A stretch of DNA of 64,000 nucleotides, from assembly GCA_009760855.2 (NCBI GenBank), contig WPIO01000054.1:1221001-1285000 (forward strand), read 5' to 3'. The first letter of the stretch is position 1; each line of letters opens with the position of its first letter. Position numbers and translations under genes: made by a program. The notes under the pieces were generated by a model. That model saw nothing but the letters and a program-made list of their open reading frames with translations. It did not search any database and was not told the origin of the DNA. The stretch comes from Cristatella mucedo (Eukaryota; Bryozoa; Phylactolaemata; Cristatellidae). Positions 34,607 through 45,064 of the stretch are shown here, piece after piece.

Positions 34607-34686
<80 letters not shown>
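34607..34686. repeat. (GT)n array, unit B
   Basis: About 30 GT units followed by GCGCGCGTGTGTG. Confidence 0.95.
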
Positions 34687-34807
34687 CGCTTTCCACTCAC
34701 GAGCAATTGCATAATAGCGCTCGCTGGCTGCTCCTTGGAGCGAGAGTGTGGAGACGTTTGCTCCGGGCGGCGTTTTATTTCTGCCGTGCAATTTTGCTCG
34801 CTTTTAG

Positions 34808-35011
34808 AGGAGCTCTCTAAGATCACCGATAAAGACGAGAGAATAGCATTCATCTATGGGAAAATGTGCGAAGTTCATCGACTCTACGTCGAGCAGAAAA
34901 ACGAGCTGCAAGAGCTGGACAGGCGCCAGAAGAAGCGAACCCTCAAGATGGCAGCGGCTTCTGCCTCTCGTGCACCCGGCTCCTCCACCCTGTCAACCAA
35001 AGCTGAACAAG
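34808..35011 (+). pseudogene. Copy of ARID4 exon 15 (C-terminal helix), open
   Basis: Same length and splice sites as 21393-21596. There are 9 base differences, 6 of them changing amino acids (K to E, R to H, I to V, R to Q, P to L, D to E). A LINE-A element begins about 30 bases after the donor. Confidence 0.7.
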
Positions 35012-35039
35012 GTGGGTCAGACGATTAATGATTATGCGT

Positions 35040-35355
35040 GCTGACACTGAAAAAGATGCAGTTCTCCGAGTGCGCTATACGAATAAATTGTTATGGTTAT
35101 TATTATTCTTATTAACCAAATTGACGCTAACCCAATCTGCCACTAACCACACTTGCATGCTGACCCTGTGCATGTCACCCCTAACCATGTTATTCATTAT
35201 TATCATGTTATTCATGTTGTTTATCAAGCATGATATTACTCACCATTCAGTCGGGTTTCCTTTTGAAGCAAATGTAAAGCGCCGAGAAAGATGAGTTCTG
35301 TGACGGCGCTTTATCAAGGGCATTATTAATAGTATCATTATTATCATTATTATTG
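35040..35355 (+). mobile_element. LINE-A 3' end inserted in unit B
   Basis: CTAACCATGTTATTCATGTT text, AAATGTAAAGCGCCGAGAAA, GATGAGTTCTGTGACGGCGC and (ATT)n. It lies in the intron after the exon 15 copy and is not present at the matching place in unit A. Confidence 0.78.
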
Positions 35356-35470
35356 TCGTTGTTAAGGTCGTTGCCTGCCACCACTCGTGAGGGCAGGGAC
35401 ACGTGTGTGGGCTGCAGCATGCGATGGCTGCATCGTAGCGAACATGTTTGAGCATGTGCAGTGTTCACTG

Positions 35471-35472
<2 letters not shown>

Positions 35473-35540
<68 letters not shown>
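35473..35540. repeat. (GT)n array
   Basis: About 34 GT units bounding the internal duplication of unit B. Confidence 0.95.
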
Positions 35541-35542
<2 letters not shown>

Positions 35543-35940
35543 TGTGGGGGCGCGTGTCCGATTGTGAGTGCTTGAGAATTTGCCATACTCGCTCGAGTAC
35601 CCACAGCTCACTGCGACCGTTGCCGTTTGCACTGCCATGATGACAGTGCATGCAGCCTACATGCATGAATGCTGCTTGGAAAAGTGTCGAATTAAATTAA
35701 ACTCCCACTTTAAAAGTAGCCTGCACCCATGTGCGAGCGTACAATCGTTTGTGCTTGCCGTGTTTCTGTGCTTGGCTGTCTGTGCAAACCCTGCATTCAC
35801 CTCATCTTTTGGCATCGACACTCAGCCGCGGCTTGATGACTTGTCGGCTGTTTTTTCTACCAAAATATCCGTCCTCGTTTTCTTCACCCCCTCAGTCTGT
35901 CTGCCTTTCTGTCTGTCTCTCTATCCGTCTCTATTGTGTC
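35541..35940 (+). repeat. Internal duplication within unit B, copy 2
   Basis: Also begins right after a (GT)n array with GATGTGGGGGCGCGTGTCCG. Matches A-unit sequence at about 21770-22020, so this is probably the ancestral position. Confidence 0.75.
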
Positions 35941-36050
35941 TGTCTTCTGCTGTTTTGCATTTTGTCCGAGTTGACTCGATGCTCACGATTCTGCTTGTCA
36001 CGTGTCACCCTGCAAGTCACGTGTATAATGCAGAGCTGTGCGAGCTGGCC

Positions 36051-36056
36051 TTTATT
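36051..36056 (-). terminator. Possible K2P poly(A) signal AATAAA
   Basis: AATAAA on the minus strand, about 780 bases after the K2P stop. It lies past the copied ARID4 terminal exon on the other strand, so 3' ends of the two transcription units could overlap. Weak evidence. Confidence 0.25.
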
Positions 36057-36186
36057 TGATTAGTAGGCAATGCGTTGGCTCACCGGTTCACTACCTACGT
36101 TGTAGGCGCCAGTGCGTTGCTGTTGCTATCGTCATCTTCATCGTCGTCCGAGCAGAACGAGAGCGTGGCAAGCGTGTCTGTCTCAG

Positions 36187-36230
36187 TGAGCAGCGCGGTC
36201 AGCGTACATCCTCGCTTGGCTGACTTGTAG
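36187..36230 (+). pseudogene. Copy of ARID4 terminal exon 16
   Basis: Acceptor GTGTCTGTCTCAG, then VSSAVSVHPRLADL and TAG at 36228. It has the same length and phase as 22402-22445. Confidence 0.45.
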
Positions 36231-36832
36231 TGTCTGAATTGTGTATGCTGCATTGTATGCTATGTACATTGGTATATCGGGACGACATCGCTGGCGACAC
36301 ATGTTCGGCCAATGCATGCGATGTGTGTGTAGCTGAAGCTGCTAAGCTCTCGCTATGTATGTAATGTAACGTTCAGTTGAACTTATTAAATGTGCCCGAT
36401 GTATAAGTGTCTCACTCTGCACATCACGTGCACCAGCAGTGTGGCATGGTGACGAGACGGCTGTCGAGTCGTTTTACAACTGTGATGTCGCGTGTAGCTG
36501 TCTCGACGTGTTTCCGCCACCAGCCTCGCTTTGCCGAGTAGCCGTGTGCTCGAGGAGCCTTTCGATCCATAGGCCCATCGACCGCATAGCTAGTGGATGC
36601 CTAGCGTTTCTAATGAGCATTCGTATGATGTCGAGTAAGCTCGAAGCCTGGGTATCGGTCGGCTCGGGTATGCACTGATGCTGCTGTGCACTGAACCGAG
36701 CCTCGGTATCGATGGGCTCAGCCGGAGCTTAGCCGTCGGGAGCTTGATGATGCTGATATTTGATGATCTTTGATGATTGATTTCGGCTGATCTTTGATGA
36801 TGCCGAGCTTAGCTAGTGGAGCCTGCAGCAGG

Positions 36833-37053
36833 TCAGCTTGCAGCAGCAGCACCAGTCGGCCTGCGCTGCCTCTGAGGCCTGATGATGCCAATCTTTGTGC
36901 CGAGCCATATGAAGTTTGCCTGCACCTCCTCTTTCATCAGGTCCATGCACATGGCCAGCAGAGCGAGGCCGAAGAAAAGGTAGAAGCCGCACGTTACCAG
37001 CTTGAGCTGGTTTATGCCGGTACGGTCGTAGCCGGCTTGCCACTCGTCTTTGC
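36833..37053 (-). CDS. K2P exon 5: M4 and C-terminus
   Basis: Encodes KDEWQAGYDRTGINQLKLVT, the last membrane helix, CMDLMKEEVQANFIWLGTKI and a short basic tail ending AAAAS before TGA. The acceptor is CGCTTAG. The D.m.EEV and LG.KIGI text is typical of K2P proximal C-tails. Confidence 0.92.
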
Positions 37054-40000
37054 CTAAGCGAGCCCGAGTGCGAGTCAAAAGAAGCCAGCTCAGTACAATT
37101 GCAGGGGGCGACGTGATATCACGAGAAGCCCTCGGGCCCCCCCCCCGTGTGCACCGCCTGGTATGCAGCCGAAACCGCCTAGGCGCAGCATCATTTTCAG
37201 TCGAACGCACTGCGAGACATGAGCAGCAGCACGGGTTTTATGCTACCTGTGTGCACTGTATACACTTTCATGCTACCTGTGTACCCGCCATTTTATGCTA
37301 CCTGTGTACACTCCTGGAACAATGTCGCCGAAGCCGATCGTGGACAGAGTGACGAAGCAGAAATATGCACCGTCAGAGAACGACCAGCCTTCCCACAACG
37401 TGAATAGTACCGAGCCTCCAAAAATGTAGAAGACCATTGTCAGCAAAGAGAATAGAACTGGCACCTCTTGAACTTGCGACGACGCTGACTTTCTGCAGCG
37501 AGCCGACAGCTTCCTGTGTATCAGGCGTACCTAAAACGTCATCGATTGATTCTTTGCTGAGATTTTCAACTTTCGCTCAGTCAAGTCTGTCACCACGGTT
37601 CGTGCACACGAAAGCTTAGCTGATCGTGTGCGTCGAGAGCAAGGCACTCTTACGAAGTCACGGTTGTGCTTGAATCACAGCTGCTGGTACAGCTGCTGGT
37701 CGAACTATAGCAGTGCTTCGGGGGGGGGGGGCGCGACAAAAGTGAAGATCAACGTTGACCTCATTTACAGAATAGCCTTAGCCGCTTTCACTCGGCGTGC
37801 AGCTGGCAAAAGAATTACATTGTGAGTATAATCGTTTAGCAGAAATGCAAAAGAATTGCCCCCTGCACGATTCTACCTACCCACGACTCGATCATGATGA
37901 AATTTGAGCACTACGTTTGCCTCGGTGCGGCCGAAGCTGCGTCCCTATCGTCTCCCCCTTCCTTCCATTTCCGGCCAGACAACGAACCTGCTTGGAGAAC
38001 CAGAGGCCGACGTTGGCGATGGCGAGCATCATGATGGGAATACCAAAAATAGAATAGAAGATGCATATTATCCGTCCAGTCGTCGTCCGCGGTGCGATGT
38101 AGCCGTAGCCGATGGTGGCGATCGTGGTCAAGCAGAAGAGCGTAGACCCGATGAAAGTCCAGTCCAGGGCTACCGCTCCTATAGAGGCAGACAGTGCTAT
38201 TCATAGACATACGTATCCTATAGGTACAGACAAGTTAACAGATATGTAAAGGAAGCTGGTCGTCGACGCCTCCACTGATGCCCCTGAGCTGTGGCAATAA
38301 AAACGTGACAATTAATAAGATGTATAATAGTAACAATTCTATGCGTATTGCTTCCTAAGAGAACTCAACCTCGTTCAAGGACTGTGGGAGGAAAGGAAGC
38401 ATAAAGTTGGTTTGCGGTGCGCAGACAGCGTGACGAGACCCTCGGAAGCACTTCCACGCGCGAATTTCTCTTGATTGTGAACAACTGAACGAGTTAGGCA
38501 GGAGCAAGTCGATGGATGGAACAGCATGTTGCTTGCTAGAGCCTAGTTGGTTTGCGGTGCGCTGGGCTACCGCTCCTAATGAGGCAGACAGCGCTATTCA
38601 TAGACATACGTACCTATAGGTACAGATAAGCTAATAGACATGCAAAGTGACAAATAATAATTATAATAATATAATAATAACAATATGCATAGCTTCTCAA
38701 GAGAACTGAATCACTATCAAGGACTTAAGGTAGAAAGGAAGTGTGTAATTGGTTTTCGGTGCATGAACAGACAGCATGGGGAGACCCTCGGAAAAGCTTT
38801 CAGGCGTGCATTTCCTTCGCTCGTGAACAACTGAACGCAACAAGGCGATGAAACAAGTCGATGGATGGAACAGGAAGTTGCTTGCTAGAGCGTGCGAATA
38901 AGCATCGTGAAACCGTGCCAACCGGCGAGACAGCAACTGCGCGTATTTCTCCTACGATCGATCGACCGATCACGTAAGATTCGGTATCAATTTGATTCCG
39001 GTGATAATTAATATATCGAGGATAACTGATAAAATAATGGGGCCATCAATCGATCTGCTTCTAAAGCTCACCATCACGTCCGATCCCTGTGTAAGATAAG
39101 GAGCTGTCTTCCACAGTGGCTCGTAAAAAAATTAACTAGCCTCTTAGTTCTGTCTCGGCTTGATTATTGTAATTGCCCTTTAAAGATGGGCTACCAAAGA
39201 AAGCAACTAGGTCACTGCAGCTGACTATGAATATGGCTGCAAAGCTAGTCTTCAAGCGGGGGGGGGGGGGTTTAGTGCGTGTCTCCTTTGCTAAAAAAGC
39301 TAGGATGGCTGCCGCTTGATCAACGGATACCGAGTGAATTTCTTACGCTGACCCACAAGGCCAAGGCCACGGCTTGGCTCCACCATACCTAGCTAAACTG
39401 CTGCACCAGTTTCAGACCACTCGTGTCCTCAGGCCCTGTATGGACAGTAAATTAGCTGTTCCATACCTCCTCCTAAATAAAGACCGTTGGCGACAGAAGC
39501 TTTAGCTCTGCAGTTCCTAGACTGTGGAACTCGCTTCCGCAATTCTTACGCAACGACAACTACTCTCCTACTGCCGACTATGGCACATCCTTTTCAGCGG
39601 TCCTGAGCTGCTACTTCCATGCCACTCACTACCTCAACTGCTCTCCTGATTCTGCTATGCTTCCCACTTTGTCTTTGCTGCGTGAGATTAAGTCTGTTGG
39701 CTACCGAATGGTGTACCAAAAGTCGCTTAGGCTTCGAGTGCACCATACGAAACTCTCCTGCGAAACGCCGCATAGTCTTTGTGGTTTTGTGGAGTTACAG
39801 ACGGAGTACAGATTGCAGTACATTATTACACTACAGCCTCGTCCGCCAACCTTTCGGAGCTTCGGCCGTCCGGCCCGTCAGTATCAGCATCAGTTCGCGC
39901 GTGTTCGCTCTTACCCGCGCCTAGCGCCTCGCGCGCCGCGAGCGAACGCGTGGCGAACGCTCGCTCGCGGCGAAGCCCGGGAATCAGCTGCGTCTGCTGC

Positions 40001-42298
40001 GTGCAGCCGATTATCTGCTGCACGCAGACAGCGCGTCTGCTCAGGCGGCTGCTGCTGCTGCTGCTGCTCAGAGGGCGAGCGAGCGATTGGGTGGCGCCGA
40101 CGCGAGAGAACATCGCGAGAACGCGAGAGAACATGCTCATGCGCCGACTTTCGCGAGTCGGCGCAAACCGGATCCGAAATCCGGCAACCGCCGGAGCTGC
40201 GCAAGCACGACTGCCACCCGACCGCTGCCGCCAACGCTTAGGAAAATCGCGCATCCACCACCGCCGCCGCCGCCGCCGCCGCCTTCCGTACCGGCATCGG
40301 CGTATGTGCCGTCCCAAGAGCCCTCCTTGCGCAGCGTGAACACTTCCGACGTGTACGCCTTCACGCGCTCCTCGATGGCGCTCATGATGCGCTTCGAGGC
40401 GTTGGCGCGCGCGCCGCGCGCTAGCAGCTGCGTCTGCGTGTAGATGTCGGCCGCGTACTTGTAGTTGAGAGCCGTCGCTTTCTCACGAGCGAGCGTCTTT
40501 ATCTGGAGCGCAGCGGCCAAGCCGCTCACACGTTGGCGTCGATTCGCCTGATACATTCGCTCGAGCTTAAGGTCTTGTTATATATATATATATATATATA
40601 TATTACATATTGTTATATATACATATATATATATATATTGTATATATATAACAGTGTGCATTATATGATATATATATATTATATATATTATAATATAATG
40701 TAATAATATATATATATATATGTATTATATATATATATAATACATATTGTTATATATACATATATATATTGTATATATATATAACAATATGCATTATATG
40801 ATATATATATATATATTTTATTATATATATTATAATATAATGTAATAATATATATGATATATATATATATATTATATATATAATACATATTGGTATATAT
40901 ATATATATATTGTTATATATATATAACAATATGTATTATATATGATATATATATATATTATATATAATATAATATAATGTAATAATATATATGACATAGA
41001 TATCATATATATTATTACATTATATTATATTATATAATATATATATATATAATAACAATAATAACAATAATATATATATATATATATATAATGGCCACGA
41101 GAAATGGCGCTCGAGCGCCGTTTCTCGCTCGTCGGAGCTTGATGATCGCGGCGGCATCTAAAAATGGCTTCCGAAAAACCTCAGTGGTAACTAGAGCCAA
41201 AAGAGGCGGAGAAAACCGAACGTCGAGACCTACCGCGGTTATTTGCACCTACGTAGGTTTCTTTTAAGTAATTCCGGCCGAAGACGGCCTTTATTAAAGT
41301 CGGAGGAGTTTAATGGCATCATGGTAAATCGGCCACATTATGACTGCAGAAATATTATTGGCGATTCGCTCATTTTAACCACGGGGAGCCTGCTACAACA
41401 TAATTCATGGTTAGGCATTAGGAAAGCATCAGTCTTGTAATAGGCAATTAGTTTCTCATGCACCAGCACTCGCTTGCTGCCGGCGAGTATGCGGCGCCGA
41501 TATATATGCATTTATTTACGCGCGATACGTAAGTTTCTATTTACATGTACATTTATATAAAATATATACTACATGTATATTTTGTATCTATACAATGCCA
41601 ATCTCCTAAAAGCCTTGCCCCTTCCAGTGGACAGCTGTTACCCAGCCGCTTAGCAGACGCCTGGGGGCGTGTCACTTAGCGCTGCCACTGACTGCTAAGC
41701 AGGGAGCAGCGACCGGCCGGGGTCAATACGTCAGCCTATAGGAAGAGTGGGCCCAGGGTCACGTGGCCCCTTTCGGCCGGCCACGAGAAGAGCCCCGAGT
41801 TCCTACGCCTACTCGGGCTATCTATGTCCGCGTCTGAAACGCGCAGCCGCGGCGGGCTGCCGAAGCAGCACCCGGCAGCAGCGCGGCGGCAGCCGTGGCA
41901 GGCAGCTGCCGCGCTGCTGCCGCGCAGCAGCGCGGCGGCAGCCGTGGCAGGCTGCTGCCGCGCTGCTGCCGCGCTGCTGCCGCGCTGCTGCCGCGCTGCT
42001 GCCGCGCTGCTGCCGCTGCGGAGCGAGCGCTCGGCGTCTCACGAACTCGCATCTCGTTCTTCCCTTCGAGCCACATGAATATGAGGCCGCCGAACGCCGA
42101 GTAGCCGACGACGAGGAGTATGAGGCCGGTGACGGACAGCAGCAGGCGCACCAGCGTGAGCATGCAGCGAGCCGGCGTCCACGAGTCGCCTCCGCCGCCG
42201 CCGCCGCCGCCTGTCGCCGCCTTCTCCTCGTACGCCGCTGCAGCGGCGGCGGCCGAGGCGGAGGCGGCTGCTGCGGTCACGCTCTTCTCCTTCGTCAT
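36833..42298 (-). CDS. Two-pore-domain (K2P) potassium channel, complete, 5 exons
   Basis: Exons (read on -): 42298-42047, 40502-40292, 38178-37988, 37530-37302, 37053-36833; ATG at 42298, TGA at 36835-36833. All phases agree, giving 367 residues, a usual K2P length. Seen: an Ala/Gly-rich N-terminus; M1 (VRLLLSVTGLILLVVGYSAF); an M1-P1 loop with one N-A-S glycosylation site; P1 filter TIGYG; M2 with FGIPIMMLAIANVG; a basic loop VRLIHRKLSARCRK; M3; P2 filter TIGFGD; M4 (KLVTCGFYLFFGLALLAMC) and a short tail. Known: K2P subunits dimerise in the plasma membrane and carry background K+ current. The subfamily cannot be set by eye. The first in-frame ATG was chosen. The gene is convergent with ARID4. 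Confidence 0.9.
37206..37331 (-). repeat. Three tandem copies of a 5'-splice-donor-like motif
   Basis: On the minus strand CACAGGTAGCAT(A/G)AAA occurs three times, 25 and 30 bases apart, beginning at the exon 4 donor of the K2P gene. Only the first copy joins exon 5 in frame with the pore reading frame. Confidence 0.7.
37302..37530 (-). CDS. K2P exon 4: cytosolic loop, M3 and P2 pore loop
   Basis: Acceptor CGTTTTAG gives phase 0 with exon 3. Encodes VRLIHRKLSARCRK, QVQEVPVLFSLLTMVFYIF, WEGWSFSDGAYFCFVTLS and TIGFGDIVPG. The donor ACACAG|GTAGCA is the first of three tandem copies of the same donor-like text. Confidence 0.88.
37988..38178 (-). CDS. K2P exon 3: P1 pore loop and M2
   Basis: Encodes AVALDWTFIGSTLFCLTTIA, then the TIGYGY filter and M2 (IICIFYSIFGIPIMMLAIAN). 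Acceptor CTCTATAG, donor CAG|GTTCGT. Confidence 0.93.
38248..38548 (+). repeat. Near-identical tract ending in a local repeat, copy 1
   Basis: Differs from 24170-24465 at about three bases in 300. It abuts 38549-39035, a diverged version of the same sequence. Confidence 0.8.
38549..39035 (+). repeat. Diverged second copy of the same segment
   Basis: Repeats GGGCTACCGCTCCTAATGAG, AGAGAACTGAATCACTATCA and GATGGATGGAACAGGAAGTT, and continues into text matching 24466-24610 of unit A (CAGCAACTGCG, CTACGATCGATCG). Confidence 0.78.
39050..39830 (+). mobile_element. LINE-B fragment in K2P intron 2
   Basis: Plus strand: CACGGCTTGGCTCCACCATA, CTAGCTAAACTGCTGCACCA, GTGGAACTCGCTTCCGC, then the LINE-B 3' end. 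Stops and frameshifts throughout. Confidence 0.75.
40292..40502 (-). CDS. K2P exon 2: extracellular M1-P1 cap region
   Basis: Reads IKTLAREKATALNYKYAADI, then ARANASKRIMSAIEERVKAY and EGSWDGTYADAG. N-A-S is a glycosylation sequon. Acceptor CGCTCCAG, donor GCCG|GTACGG. The one leftover base joins exon 3 to give Gly before AVALDW. This exon lies just outside the duplicated unit. Confidence 0.8.
40571..41092. repeat. AT-rich minisatellite with internal dyads (K2P intron 1)
   Basis: About three to four units of roughly 135-140 bases. Each contains ATTACATATTG..., long (TA)n runs, ATATGCATTATATGATATA and TATAATATAATGTAATAATA. It is almost pure A/T with many self-complementary stretches. Confidence 0.8.
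41093..42046 (-). other. K2P intron 1, exon-proximal part
   Basis: Mostly unique sequence, followed at 41870-42015 by a tandem GC-rich array (GCCGCGCTGCT-type units) that runs up to the exon 1 donor. No other exon is visible. Confidence 0.5.
41870..42020. repeat. GC-rich minisatellite GCCGCGCTGCT next to the K2P exon 1 donor
   Basis: Repeated GCTGCCGCGCT units, with an inverted GCAGCAGCGCGGCGGCAG part and two copies of GGCGGCAGCCGTGGCAGGC. It can form hairpins. It ends about 20 bases from the first donor. Confidence 0.75.
42047..42298 (-). CDS. K2P exon 1: N-terminus and M1
   Basis: Starts MTKEKSV, followed by Ala and Gly runs, then SWTPARCMLTLVRLLLS and the first membrane helix ending FMWLEGKNEMR. 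The donor GTTCGT is non-consensus but matches the donor of exon 3 and gives phase 0. GTGAGA, four bases further on, would break the phase with exon 2. Confidence 0.82.
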
Positions 42299-42914
42299 TT
42301 CCGGCCGATAGACTGCTGCTGCTACTGCTGCCGCCGAACGAAAAGCAGGCGCCGAGACAAGTTCCGACAAGGACAAGGCCGTTCCGACAAGTCAAGGCCG
42401 TTCTGACGAGATGGCAGGCTGTAGGAGCGATCGCAGCCTTTGCAGTCTCTGCTATCGAAGGCGTCCTCGGCGTCCTGGCCGAAGACGCCGAGGCAGCAGC
42501 GCCCAAGCGTCGTCAGCTGCAGCAGCTGCGGCGTCGGTAGCTTTGAGCGTTCCGCGAGCGTTTCGTCGTAGATTTCAACACTTTGCAGACTGGTCGTTTC
42601 GCCCTGTTGGTCGATCCACAGATGGCAGAACGAGTAACGCCGTCACGACCTTGGGCTGATCGGTGAAGCCCGAATTGCGCCGGCTGCGCTGCGTTTCTAA
42701 GGAGCGTGCTTTTTCTTTTAGTGTGAAAACTAGTTTTCAAACAGTCTTCACTCGATTGGCGTTAATATGCCGGAAAATTAACCAACAGCGGCATTTAACC
42801 GCGGTAATCTCCCACCCACGCACGCCATTGGCTGCTCGGTCCGGTGCAGACGAGGGAGGAGAGGTTCTCTCGCGTTCCAGACGACGGAATTATCAACATC
42901 CAGCCTACGGTGAG

Positions 42915-43140
42915 CATTATAATAATATAGTAATACATTGGATAAAGTCCCCTCAGAGAACTCGATCTCTTTCTTGGCGCTTTACAATTGCTGCGAAGGA
43001 CGCACGATCGAATGGTTAGTGGTAGCATGATCAATAAGCAACAAGAATAACATGGTTAGGGGGTGACATGTACAGGGTCAACATGCAAGTATGGTTAGTG
43101 GCAGATTGGGTTAGCGTCAATTTGGTTAATAAGAATAATA
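42915..43140 (-). mobile_element. LINE-A 3' end
   Basis: Minus tail: ATAATAATATAGTAATACAT, GGATAAAGTCCCCTCAGAGA, CTCGATCTCTTTCTTGGC, then CATGGTTAGGGGGTGACATG. Confidence 0.72.
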
Positions 43141-43420
43141 ATAACCATAACAATTTATTCGTGTAGCGCCCTCAGAGAACTGCATCTTTTTCGAGGCATT
43201 TTACTGACGTTGAAAAGAAAGCATCACCAAATGATTGATGGCAACATTCGCAATGTCATCAAGCATGTCATTGTAAAATGTGATGTGCAAGGGTGAGCAT
43301 GTAGATGTGGTGACTTGAGTACAGTTTTAGCAGGCACAGTTTTAGCACGCATAAGTGCACAAAGGACGAATCGCAAGGACGCACCACAATAATAATAGTG
43401 TAATAAAAATGTGTTTTAAG
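43125..43420 (-). mobile_element. Second LINE-A 3' end, back to back with the previous one
   Basis: AATAATAATAACCATAACAA, GTGTAGCGCCCTCAGAGAAC, TGCATCTTTTTCGAGGC. Diverged. Confidence 0.6.
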
Positions 43421-43597
43421 TTTTTTTTTTATAAATGTCTTCTAGTAGAGGATGTCGTGGCGACCGTCGGGAGTGAGCTCCGGGCTTTGGGAACATACGA
43501 ACTACTAGAACGGGCGCCAAAGGATTTGAGGTTCATACGAGGTAAGCTAAATGATTTGAGTCAGAACATGGAGTTGTACGATCATTCACCGGGGATG

Positions 43598-43731
43598 CCG
43601 AGCTGGTTTGGTCCAGCGCTTAAGGTGCTCGCCCCGACCAAGGTCTGGCCGACGTCGTGGGCTCGATCCCTGAGGCATACGAGAAGCGCCTGAAGAGAGA
43701 TTAAGTTCTCTTAGGGCGCTATGTAAATGAC
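43598..43731 (+). mobile_element. tRNA-derived SINE, family 2
   Basis: GAGCTGGTTTGGTCCAGCGC, GCCCCGACCAAGG, GTGGGCTCGATCCC, GAAGCGCCTGAAGAGAGATT and AAGTTCTCTTAGGGCGCTAT. Confidence 0.78.
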
Positions 43732-44051
43732 GTAGAGGAGTATTTCTGATATGTAGGTGTGGCAACTGCAACGCTCACGACAGACGAGCCTAGCTGCAGA
43801 GGTTTGCACCAGCTGTGAGCGCCTGATTGCACAGGCCGCTCGACCAGCAAGCGGTGATTTACAGAAGTCGAGATGGGATGTCGCACATGCATGGACAAAT
43901 TAAGATTTGGTATCCCTGTCAAAACATGCACGAATTATAGCAATGTCATGCAAATGAAAGTAGGCAGACTTTACTGTGGAGCTGATGTGGTCGTTTAACT
44001 AAAGGTCAATTTGGCAAGGGACACCTCGATTATGGGCAGAATCAACAGGAG

Positions 44052-44470
44052 ATAATAATAATAGCAATGCACTTGATAAAGCGCCCTCAGAGAACTTAAT
44101 CTCCCTCTAGGCGCTTTACATTTACTGCAAAGGGAAATGCAATTGAATGGTGAGTAAAATCATGCTTGATAAACAAACAAAATGAATAACATGGTTAGGG
44201 GTGACACGAACAGGGTCAGCATGCAAATGTGGTTAGTGGCAGCATGCACAGTGTCAGCACGCGTAAGCACACCAAGGACGAATCAAAGGGACAGATATGC
44301 TGGCAGATCCAATTTTTAGTGATAATCTTTCCTGTATCTGAGTCACGCTCGGTTTTCCCACAACCAGTAAGTTGATTTTGTCGTCATTTAATTTGAGAAA
44401 GTTTGCTGTCATTGGAATGTGCTCATGATGTCATCAATACACGCAATCAATACATGTCATCAGTACACGC
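44052..44470 (-). mobile_element. LINE-A fragment
   Basis: Tail GATAAAGCGCCCTCAGAGAA and CTTAATCTCCCTCTAGGCGC, then text shared with 45770-45935, including the LNDDKTE-type reverse-transcriptase region (minus strand). Confidence 0.7.
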
Positions 44471-44522
44471 AGCAAGCGTGTGTAGAGAATTCGACATGCT
44501 TGACGGCTGGGAGGGATCAAAG

Positions 44523-44606
44523 CAAGGGGCTCGAGCCCCGAGGCATATGTGAAGTGCCTGAATAGAGACTAAGTTCTCTTGGGGCGCTGTATAAATGAAA
44601 TATATT
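44523..44606 (+). mobile_element. SINE family 2, 5'-truncated
   Basis: Begins GGGGCTCGAGCCCCGAGGCA and continues through the shared hairpin tail TGAATAGAGACTAAGTTCTC. Confidence 0.7.
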
Positions 44607-44729
44607 TAAGGTACAATTGAGCTTCATCTGCATAAAAGTGAAAGCCTATATTGTGCTTGGCGATTACATCGGCAAGAGGGAGAGAAGAAACTATGGAATA
44701 AAGCAGACCGAGCACCGAGCCCTGTGGTA

Positions 44730-45000
44730 ATGTAGCGTAATGTATCTCCGTCTGTAACTCCACAAAGTCATACAGATATTGTGAGTTTTACGCAGGAGAG
44801 TTGTGTATTGTGAACTCACAGCCTTAGCGGCTTTCGGTACGCATTCGGTAGCCAACAGACTTCGTCTCATGCAACAAAGAGAAAGTGGGAAGCATAGCAG
44901 AGTCAGGAGAGCAGTTGAGGTAGTGAGTAGCATGGAAGTAGCAGCTCAGGACCGCTGAAAAGGATGAGCCATAGTCGGCAGCAGGAGAGTAGATGTCGGG
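44730..45000 (-). mobile_element. LINE-B 3' end
   Basis: Minus orientation: ATGTATCTCCGTCTGTAACT, CAACAGACTTCGTCTCATGC, AGCAGCTCAGGACCGC. Confidence 0.75.
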
Positions 45001-45064
45001 CTATTGTCGTAGCCGCAGGTCCAGCATCGACTACTCTGAAAATGGCAATGTACTTTGCTCAAGA

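Larger units (their letters stand above)
42299..45060. other. Intergenic region, left part: LINE and SINE fragments
   Basis: Upstream of the K2P start. 42299-42900 is unique, with no recognisable promoter element. After that come minus-oriented LINE-A ends (42915-43140, 43125-43420, 44052-44470), SINE-2 copies and a LINE-B end at 44730-45000. Confidence 0.55.

Noticed and set aside
36833-42298. Voltage-gated or inward-rectifier potassium channel
   Set aside because: Two pore loops with TIGYG and TIGFGD in one chain and four membrane spans identify a K2P channel; no S4 voltage sensor is present.
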